A DNA stretch of 34,590 nucleotides from Gammaproteobacteria bacterium. GTDB lineage: Bacteria; Pseudomonadota; Gammaproteobacteria; Steroidobacterales; PWYM01. The stretch is taken from positions 1 to 34,590 of the forward strand of contig SKYU01000201.1 of assembly GCA_007127715.1 (NCBI GenBank). Reading direction: 5' to 3'. A program made the position numbers and the translations under genes. The notes beneath the pieces were generated by a model. It ran no database searches. It had not been told where the DNA came from and saw only the letters and a program-made list of their open reading frames with translations. Numbering within the stretch: the first letter of the stretch is position 1; the number at the start of each line of letters is the position of its first letter. Of the stretch, positions 34,589-34,590 are shown piece after piece.

Positions 34589-34590
34589 CG

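Overview
The window reads as a chromosomal, very gene-dense stretch of a G+C-rich (about two thirds by eye) gammaproteobacterium. The evidence is gene content and order: dapA next to a bamC-like lipoprotein gene and divergent from gcvR-bcp, as in Escherichia coli; a complete mlaFEDCB operon; an ornithine cyclodeaminase very close to the Pseudomonas putida type; and a SUF operon led by an Rrf2 regulator. A Chromatiales/Ectothiorhodospiraceae-like host is my guess and cannot be proven here. I see no insertion sequence, integrase, phage gene, CRISPR array or compositional break, and no gene-free stretch above about 165 bp.

Layout. (1) 1-1351, minus strand: a truncated hairpin, tRNA-Ser(GGA) with its own promoter, then a mini-BamC lipoprotein overlapping the stop of dapA. 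(2) 1507-6476, plus strand: gcvR, bcp, a PIN-PhoH ATPase, the periplasmic protease/chaperone bepA, and mlaA. (3) 6473-10522, minus strand: class I fructose-bisphosphate aldolase followed by mlaF-E-D-C-B, mostly with start/stop overlaps; mlaB and mlaA converge on a shared CTAG. (4) 10635-17089, plus strand: an IscR-like operator, the Rrf2 regulator and sufB-C-D-S-U-T. (5) 17115-22987, plus strand: SixA-like phosphatase, an unrecognised outer-membrane-barrel-like protein, pepN, a DUF1330 protein, a MAPEG protein and a lysine/alanine-rich basic protein. (6) 23055-25904, minus strand: ASCH protein, MOSC protein and two overlapping two-TM membrane proteins of unknown function. (7) 25997-30890: ocd-putA (minus) with a divergent Lrp/AsnC regulator, together an ornithine to proline to glutamate route. 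(8) 30914-33820, minus strand: sdaA, sodC, a secreted protein of unknown function and hslR. (9) 33936-34565, plus strand: a TRIC/YadS-type membrane protein.

Themes: envelope maintenance (BamC-like, BepA, whole Mla pathway), Fe-S biogenesis, peroxide and superoxide defence, and amino-acid catabolism (serine, ornithine, proline). I did not find a clear previously undescribed system. The best leads are the mini-BamC, the aldolase translationally joined to the Mla operon, the acidic repeat tail of MlaA, the paired two-TM proteins, and the unrecognised barrel-like and basic proteins.
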